Source: Asterias rubens (lineage: Eukaryota > Echinodermata > Asteroidea > Forcipulatida > Asteriidae). From it: DNA of 64,000 bases. The notes under the pieces were generated by a model, which made no database searches, had not been told where the DNA came from, and saw nothing but the letters and a program-made list of their open reading frames with translations. Position 1 is the first letter of the stretch, and every line of letters starts with the position of its first letter. This document shows, in pieces, positions 56,770 to 64,000 of the stretch. Made by a program: the position numbers and the translations under genes. The stretch spans positions 10,862,840-10,926,839 of the forward strand of contig NC_047067.1 in assembly GCF_902459465.1 (NCBI RefSeq). Direction: 5' to 3'.

Positions 56770-59700
56770 TGTACAGATTCTAGTGATATTGTTAATACAT
56801 GCAATTGGCGCAAGCATGGTGTCATGAGTTGTCGACGATGGTATTGTCATCGACAACACCTTCGGAGTGTAAAAGTTGTAGAATGTTATAAGTAGAGATC
56901 TATATGTAGCGAGTGTAATTCTACTGTAAATTACTGTATTACAAAACATTTGTTAACATGTCGGGCAGTCAAACTGTGTTTTGTGTTTCTTTGGTGATGT
57001 TGTAAACAATATTGAAGGCAAACTTAAAGTTTGGTTTTTCCATCTTTTTCTCATATATTTTTAAAATCGTGTTTTGGATTCCAAGTTTTTTGTAAAGGAA
57101 CCCTGTCTTTGTTTTTAACTTTAAAAAATATTCAATAAAATTGAATATTTAGTATAACAAAATATTTAAAGTAAAAATCAGTAAAACTGAACATCAGAAT
57201 AATTGAATATTTAAGCAAAAAATAATTAAAAAGACGACTTTTACATCTGTTAACTTCAAACAACTCAAAAAGATAAAGTACGTTCATTATTATTTTTTAA
57301 TTAAAACTGAAAACTTCTTGCCCATATCCCGACAAATTATTATCATACAGAAAGTTATAACAGTGAACATCTTTCTCTCTACTCATTCTTGTCATAATCC
57401 AGTTTTTCTCTGGCTCAAATTGAAGTACAACTAATGTACTTTTCAACACCTTTTTGTTTTGTTTTTTGACAAATTAGTTTATGTGTTTTCTGCTGTACAT
57501 TGTTTGCCAAGCATAAGAAAATAAGTATGAATTTTAAGTATAATGCCTTATGTTGCCTTTTACAGTGATGATCTTGTGTCAATAGGTAAAAGTCAGTTCA
57601 TACAGAACAAGAACGTAAACGCTTCAAAGAACTCCCTCGCCACGGATAAAGCGTTTTACACGCATTTCAAACATTTTACCACTGAGCATAATGGTGTGGG
57701 ACAGACTGTACTAAAACTCACCACAATTAATCGGGCTCTGATCGACTGATGAATGTGGTGTGTTTTCGGACGGTGCACAATTTCTAAGCACATTTGGGTT
57801 TTGTTTGTTTTAGTTGTGCAATTCTGGATCAATCAAACTCTTACGAAACCAGGAAGATTTGGGTGGATTTGGGGTGTACATATGTTGATTTGAGATAATA
57901 ATACAACAATAGCGCACCCTCAAACAAAATCAGAAGTTTAATTGTTTGCAGTTACTTTTCATGAGGCAGTAAAATTTAAACAAACGTCAATCGTTGTTTT
58001 TGTCAGTTGACAAAACAAACAAATAAATAAATAAAAGTATCTATTGTGTGGTGAGTTTAAATGTTTAATCCCAAAAGGGTGCAAAAATTACCTAGCTTAA
58101 AGGAGATTTGTTTGATGACTTTGGTTCTTGTTCTGTAGGGACCTGTATGAGGAAAATAAAAAGGGAAACCAGATTAATTGTAAATTGTTAACAATTGGAT
58201 CTGCATTCTTATCAAATAAATGTATATGCCAAAGGATAATTCTAATCTATAGCAACAACTTTAATATATGGTCCATGCAAGATAGTAAGTGGTTTTAAGG
58301 TTTAGACAAAATATTGTTAGATTATCCATGGTCTGCACTGTACTTTTTAAAGAGGGGCTCCATTGTCAAGTTATCTTTTGTGATGCACTAATTATCAAAC
58401 AGATAGAGTCCTTAATGAAAGTGGGAAAAATGGTGTACAAAAATCATTGTATTTTAAACTCTTTCAGAGCGAAATTTACAACATGGCGTCATTGGACAGC
58501 AAAACTATTGAATATGTACATTCCAAAGAGGGATTTCTTGCGCCAATCCGAAGGTCAATTTCAATGCCGTTTTGTTTAATTCAACAACGAACTAATAATT
58601 ATGTGTACATACCATATATTTTGGAACGTGACGTCGTGGAACATTTTTTATTTTGGGAAACAATTGCACCAAAATAAGAGACTTGCAAAACATGTGAATA
58701 AAAAAAAACAGCATTTGACCTTGCAGACCCTTAAAACTAGAGGGTACAAATGTACCCATCGATGATCATTTCAAACAGCACATTTTAAAACAGTCGTATA
58801 ATTACAGCACATTTTAATACAGTCGTATAAGTATAGCCAATGTAAAGTGCATGATTTCTAATACTTGGGACAAATGAATTCTTCCACTATTTATGCCAGA
58901 AGTCGTACCTTGAGAATCCCGGCCTTATCTAATTCTTGTTTGATAAAACTATGTCTCGTTTATTGCCACTATTTCTGCCATACAAATGCAAAAATTTTAA
59001 TCAAAGTTAATGACATTTTTACAGCACTTTTCTATTAAGATTATAAAGAATGTAATCTTTGTTTAAAAACTCCCAACTGTTTTTTAAACCGACCCTACGA
59101 TTGGTACACTGTACGCTAAACTATGTTCTGAAAGAGCAATTAACTGTAGGCCTAATGATAACATTTAAACAAATTATTCTTAATCTAGGGGGCCTTTTTC
59201 ATTGGTAACCGGTACCAAACTAGCATGTTATGGAGGTCAAACCTCACATGTTGCTTGGTACCTGTGCCATATCCACTCTGTATTAAGCGAGTGTTACTAA
59301 CTATAGGTGCTTTTTTAGAAATACATTAGTTTTATCTCTTTCTTTGTTTAATAGATTGAATACCGGTTAAACCGGATGACTTTCTTATTTAACCTTCAAA
59401 ACCAAATCAGTAATAATATACAACTTTCTGAAAGTGTAACTTTCCCATTCACATTGATAAGTACTTGTGTTTACGATCAGTAACAATTCCATCCATTCTT
59501 CAAAAGTTCTGAATGGAGCTTTCATTTTCTTGCAATCACGCTTGGACAAATTACTAAGTGCAATTTGAATGAATGTGGTGCTCATCACTTAAATCACATA
59601 TCCGATTAATTATTCAAATGCTGACATTACATACATAAATGCCGTTACATGAATGCCAGGAATGTAATTCTTGACAGACGGAAAAAACGGAGATAATTCC

Positions 59701-60570
59701 AGTTGGAAAGATTCTCGGAGACAAAAATGAAGCCATGTTAAAAAGCCTATTATTCTAAGTACAATGTAGTTATCTAGTTTAAGGAAGTGACACAGCACTA
59801 GAGAAATCTGTATATCAAAATTATCAATTAAGGCAAATACAAATTGTGAATAATAACAATATTCAGCGTGAAACAAACTTTTTGAAAAAAATTAAAACAT
59901 ACAGTGTTGAAAATTCAAAAGCTACATGTAAGATGCCTATTAAGCAAGTATACCAAAATTATCAATTAAGGCAAATACTAATTTTTAATAACAACATTCA
60001 GCAGGGGAAAAAACTTTTGCATTGAAAAATATGTTGCTGTTTTCTAAAACTCAGATACCTATGGTGGTGACAATTTCCCTTTGAAGTTTAAATGTCTGGT
60101 TCTAGGCAACTAACTTGAGGATTGGAGTTTAACATTTTCTCTGATTGGTCCTGTTTGTTTTTTGACCACCTCTTATAGGTTAAAATCATGGTTCGTAATG
60201 CCATCATCAATTCCAACATTCACTGTGATTTCATAATATTCAGACTTTCACAATTAGTTTTATATTTCTGTCTTGCAAATTTAAAAAGGTATAATTTTAA
60301 GTATCTTTGCTTAAGAAAAAACATGGGATAATTTTTTGTGAGCTATTTTTCACTTGGCAATATACAGATATATGCACATTACTTGTTAATTTGACTTAGT
60401 TTAACGAAATTCTTAAAATGGTAAACTTCTACCAAATATAAAGGAAAAGTGAATGCCAAAAGTGGATATACAATGTAATTGTTTAAAAAATATGTATTGC
60501 AATAACCAACTAATCTGTACACTATTTGTAGGAGAACACTTTTGAAAAAAGTTGTTTTTAATTATAATTA
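56770..60570. other. AT-rich stretch, no gene established
   Basis: A small hairpin lies at about 56829-56860 (gttgtcga / tcgacaac). A 64-codon frame at 58483-58677 begins ACAACATGGCG after an acceptor-like ctctttcag, but has no recognisable homology. 57000-57330 is very AT-rich with repeated tgaatattta. Confidence 0.4.
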
Positions 60571-60579
60571 ACAATACCA

Positions 60580-60945
60580 GAATCTTATATAGCTTACCGA
60601 TCCACCAAAAAGGTACTCAAGACGCTTGAACAAAGAGAAACAACTTAAAGACAGTGTTTTTTGTAATGTAATCATGAGACCTAATTATGTAGCACCTTAT
60701 AAGGGTTTACAAGGTACTGTGTATGTGCAGCAACCACTGCCAGAAACTTATCGATAAGTGTAACTGGGTTTGTTTCAGGCAATACACAATGCACGGGGCG
60801 TACAGCTTTACGTCCTGTCCGAAGGACAAGGCAATAGTGGTCAAGTGGCTTGCTGAAGGACTTGAACCCACACTCTGCTGATTAAAATCACCAGAGCTTG
60901 AGTCAAGTACGCTCGACCGCTCTGCCACAACACACCTTAATTTAT
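60580..60945 (-). mobile_element. SINE with tRNA-like head and 'tatatagc...ctcaag' tail
   Basis: On the minus strand, the head is ggcagagcggtcgagcgtac ... gtgtgggttcaagtccttca, then ccttgtccttcggacaggac, and a tail cgtcttgagtacctttttgg, agctatataagatt. The head is very close to that of SINE family 1 at 21.4 kb, while the body differs. Confidence 0.8.
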
Positions 60946-61191
60946 GTATGAAAGGGGATGCATAACTATGGATAACATTAATTTTTCTATTACTTTTTTT
61001 TAGTAAGGTTTTACTTCCGAGAGAAGTTGTTCATCATCGATTATTCCATCTACTGCAAGGAATCAAAATTTGTTAAACTAACATAATATGCAAAGTGGCT
61101 CAGTTGATGCCAAGTTAATCATTTTTATATAACACCCAAGCAGATCCTTGCCACTTGATTGGAGGATTGTCCGTCACGTGATAGCAAATAA

Positions 61192-61300
61192 AAGTACCAT
61201 TGCACGCTGAGTCACTCACCGTGCTTTTTCGTTCCATCCGAAAAGTACCATTGCACGCTGCCAGCGTGCAATGGTACTTTTCGGATGGAACGAAAAAGCT
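61192..61300. repeat. Perfect 77-base palindrome plus flanking partial copy
   Basis: 61223-61260 is the exact reverse complement of 61262-61299 with a single C between. aagtaccattgcacgctgag also occurs once more at 61192-61211. Confidence 0.95.
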
Positions 61301-61476
61301 GAGTAAAAACATCACTGCGTGCGCGTTGTCTTCGGTAACGCAGCAAGGCATATTAGTAAAATTACTAGCATTCGTCTTCTACACTTAAAAATTGGAGGCC
61401 TACGCTTTGTTTGTTTTGAAAGTTGTATCTTTCAATCAAAATGACAAAGATCTACTTGGATGTTATATAAAACAAA

Positions 61477-61624
61477 TAATGAATGTTTTTCATTCGTGCA
61501 ATGGTGCGAATATGTTCATTCGTTGAAAGCTGGAATGTTCCATTCAACTCGGCTCCGCCTCGTTGAATAGAACATTCCATCTTTCAACTCATGAACATAT
61601 TTGCACTCATAAACATTCATTATG
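61477..61624. mobile_element. Palindromic MITE
   Basis: ataatgaatgtttttcattc, gaaagctggaatgttccatt, caactcgg at the left, mirrored by ctcgttgaatagaacattcc, atctttcaactcatgaacat, aaacattcattat at the right. Arms about 70 bp with a few mismatches. Confidence 0.85.
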
Positions 61625-61629
61625 TGTAT

Positions 61630-63840
61630 ACTATTCAATCCGTAATAGTGTATCAATGTCATCGCTTTAATTCTTCCAGTAACTTTAAATTCACAATGTT
61701 CCCTTCAAAAATAGAAAGCACACCAAGATGAGAAAATAGCAATCTGCAAACCAACCAAACGCACCTATGGTGTTAATGCAAACACAATTAATGGCATGAC
61801 ATTTCCACCCTAGCAGAGTCTTTCCCCGTGGCTATAAAAACACCCCAACATGTCATATTTTATATTTGATTCCTATTAGGTTTTTGGGGGGAGGGGGCTC
61901 AACATCTTGAAAACAAATAATTCCAATTATTTGTTTCTTTCCACTTTTGGAAGTCTACAGTAGAAACAAACAAATATGCATTTAGATATAAAGTCTTATG
62001 CTGTGTATAAACTGATGGTTTTGACTAAACTAGACCATTGTTAATGGCAACAAATTGCGACACAGCCTAGCAGTCAGATAACTTGTGTTGCCGATCTATC
62101 AGTCATGTCCTTCGGTTCAGATAATGTGACGAGATCCTTGCATGTGTAAAACACATTCGTCTTTCATTTACACTTCCCCCTTGCCACGATTACTTTTTTG
62201 ATGACATTTTAATACTTGAATCTATTAGGATTGTTAACGGATGTATCCATCAAGTAAAGGGAAAGGAGTTTTGAAGACTTTTTGGTGAAATGTTTATACT
62301 TGAACACCACATACCCCTTGTAGATCTTCAGTTTACAGGGCTTTCCTGTCTGACACCTTGGGGCTGAAACCACAGAATGTTCAGAGTCCATGCAGAGCGA
62401 TGATTGCTGTTAAGTGTGGGGACTGTAGGTGAAGCTAGAGGGTCTGTGGTTGTTTGAGAAACAAAAAACATGAGAGAAAAACAAGGGAAGTGTCAAATAG
62501 ACCTAAATTTGTTTAGAATCAATGAGAACGTTTTGACAACAATCAACTGGAAACTGACCAAATTGTATTCAAATCTTGTTTGTATTCGATAAAGTTTGCC
62601 AGAAATGGACCTTCAGTATTGGTCCAGTTTTTAAATTAGTTTTTCTTCCAGAAAATTACAACACCGTGTTTCATTTTTAGCAGATAAACTGATCAAGTTA
62701 GTACAAGTAAAGAGTCTGTGATTCAATGTAAATTTACACACAACTACTTTATACTCACAAGATAGAAGTCTGCATCCTGGACGCCCTGTTTAATGCTCTC
62801 TTTTCAAATTGATTTCCCATGTGGAAAAGAAGGGGGTGTATTGGTGAGTTCGGTGTAGTAGTGAGGCAGGTCGCCTCGTGCTTTGAGGGCGAGGGGGGGG
62901 GGGATATAGTGAAAAATGTGTTAATCTGTCTGTACCTTCGCTCTTTCCCGCCTTCAAAGGAATGATCTCTATAGATGTTAAATCAAAGAATTTCAGTACA
63001 ACTCAAAAAAGGTGAACAAACCTTTCCACGGGGACTAGTGTTAAAGATCATTGGGTAAAATAGCAAGTCTTACATTTTTACCTTTACTTTGTTAACTCCA
63101 GAATTGTTTCAAAACCTGATGCCAAAGTCTCTAGGTGGCAATTTATTAATAGCTTGCCTGACTTTAAAACTTACTAATGCTATTGCTTAATTACATTTTC
63201 GAATATTTTAAATACTTTCATTTATTTTATTTTTTGCCAACTCATATTTTTAAAATAAATATATAATATATATGCATGAAGTACTAGCAGCTCCTTTTAA
63301 TGACTATAAACACGATTTCAAAAAGCATGTTCCAAAAAAACTTTACATATTTAATCACATATTTATGATAAATTCTTTTTATTTAATGAATATTTCAGAA
63401 AAGCTTTACGTATGTAGTAGAATGACAAAGAATTAAATGCCGCTCTGTGTTGCGCCGAACGTTTGAGTGTCTCAGATTTCTCAATGATTTTGTTGTTTAT
63501 TTTTGAAAGTTGATAACTATTAAAAGTAAATGTTATTTAAATATTGGTTGCATACAATATGAGTGCATTGTCACATGATACAATCACAAGGTGAAATCTG
63601 GAATGATTCCATTTCACGGGCAAGTAAAGGAGAACTCTGATTCCCAGAATAATTATATTCTGCAACAATGCATAAACTAAATGCATTTCAATATTAATTT
63701 AGATATATCCTTGTCATTTGAAAATAAAACCTCTTCACATTTTACACAAAAAAGACACGGACACTCGTCCACCCAGTATTCTGACAATTTTAAAACTCAT
63801 ACACATCCTGGCAGACTCCATGTGATGTGAACATCAACAT
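61630..63840. other. Spacer with possible minus-strand exons
   Basis: No confident gene. On the minus strand a short frame at about 62806-62763 reads SIKQGVQDADFYL before a GTGAGT donor, and another at about 62391-62300 reads APRCQTGKPCKLKIYKG. Neither is recognised. A G-run lies at 62891-62902. Confidence 0.3.
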
Positions 63841-63847
63841 TGTTCGC

Positions 63848-63890
63848 CATGACACAATCTTGCCTCATTTTCAAACGGGCGGGAAAATTA
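63848..63890 (-). promoter_or_regulatory. E2F/CHR-like motif pair upstream of an ATG
   Basis: The minus strand reads TTTCCCGCC (63886-63878), then TTTGAAA, then ATGGCGAACAATG with the ATG at 63850-63848. The short frame MANNVDVHITWSLPGC could splice at TGT|GTATGA. Tentative. Confidence 0.3.
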
Positions 63891-64000
63891 TTTCTAAAAC
63901 GACGATTCAAAGCATTGCTTTGAAGTGCCCCAAGCATTATATATTTGATCAATACAGGACTCCTATTTTAAATTTTGGAGCATACGCCTCATGGCAGTGA

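Noticed and set aside
58483-58677. Small frame beginning ACAACATGGCG, 64 codons
   Set aside because: Good start context and acceptor-like site, but no homology, no second exon and AT-rich surroundings. Not called as a gene.

Overview
This is a stretch of animal nuclear DNA: AT-rich, intron-containing, low in gene density and packed with short dispersed repeats. The conserved genes have close vertebrate counterparts. The (TTAGGG)-type interstitial telomeric tract and the repeat style (a roughly 380-bp 'cagtggacactattggtaatt' family, foldback MITEs, tRNA-headed SINEs) suggest a marine invertebrate deuterostome, most likely an echinoderm such as a sea star. The genus is inference.

Five genes are supported at coding level. 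(1) METTL21A-like protein-lysine methyltransferase, minus strand, two coding exons (9706-11776). (2) A C7orf57-like protein, plus strand, six coding exons (12462-15827), head to head with METTL21A. (3) NT5C3-type cytosolic 5'-nucleotidase, minus strand, seven exons (24909-33927). All its splice phases close into one 329-residue protein. (4) A 527-residue C2H2 zinc-finger protein, essentially one coding exon, plus strand (35336-36919), divergent from NT5C3. (5) A second, larger C2H2 protein of about 915 residues with ten fingers, plus strand, three coding exons (48706/48721-53759), with a probable 5' UTR exon and promoter near 43.2-43.6 kb. A sixth, unidentified small two-exon gene is possible on the minus strand at 5969-7635 behind an NRF1-like promoter, and the right edge may hold the start of another minus-strand gene.

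Layout: 0-9.6 kb holds LINE relics, two minisatellites, a TIR element enclosing telomere-like repeats, and the weak small gene. 9.7-15.8 kb holds the METTL21A/C7orf57 pair. 15.8-24.9 kb is repeat-rich DNA between the converging C7orf57 and NT5C3. 24.9-35.0 kb is NT5C3, whose introns carry a Tc1 relic, SINEs and at least eight MITE-like insertions. 35.3-36.9 kb is zinc-finger gene 1. 37-48.7 kb is repeat-rich and may be the long first intron of zinc-finger gene 2. 48.7-53.8 kb is the zinc-finger gene 2 coding region. 54-64 kb has little recognisable beyond SINE heads and two palindromic elements.

The genes do not form a pathway. The most distinctive content is the set of hairpin-forming repeats: several families with two to six members each, nested insertions with visible target duplications, one inverted repeat with 97-bp arms, and one perfect 77-base palindrome.
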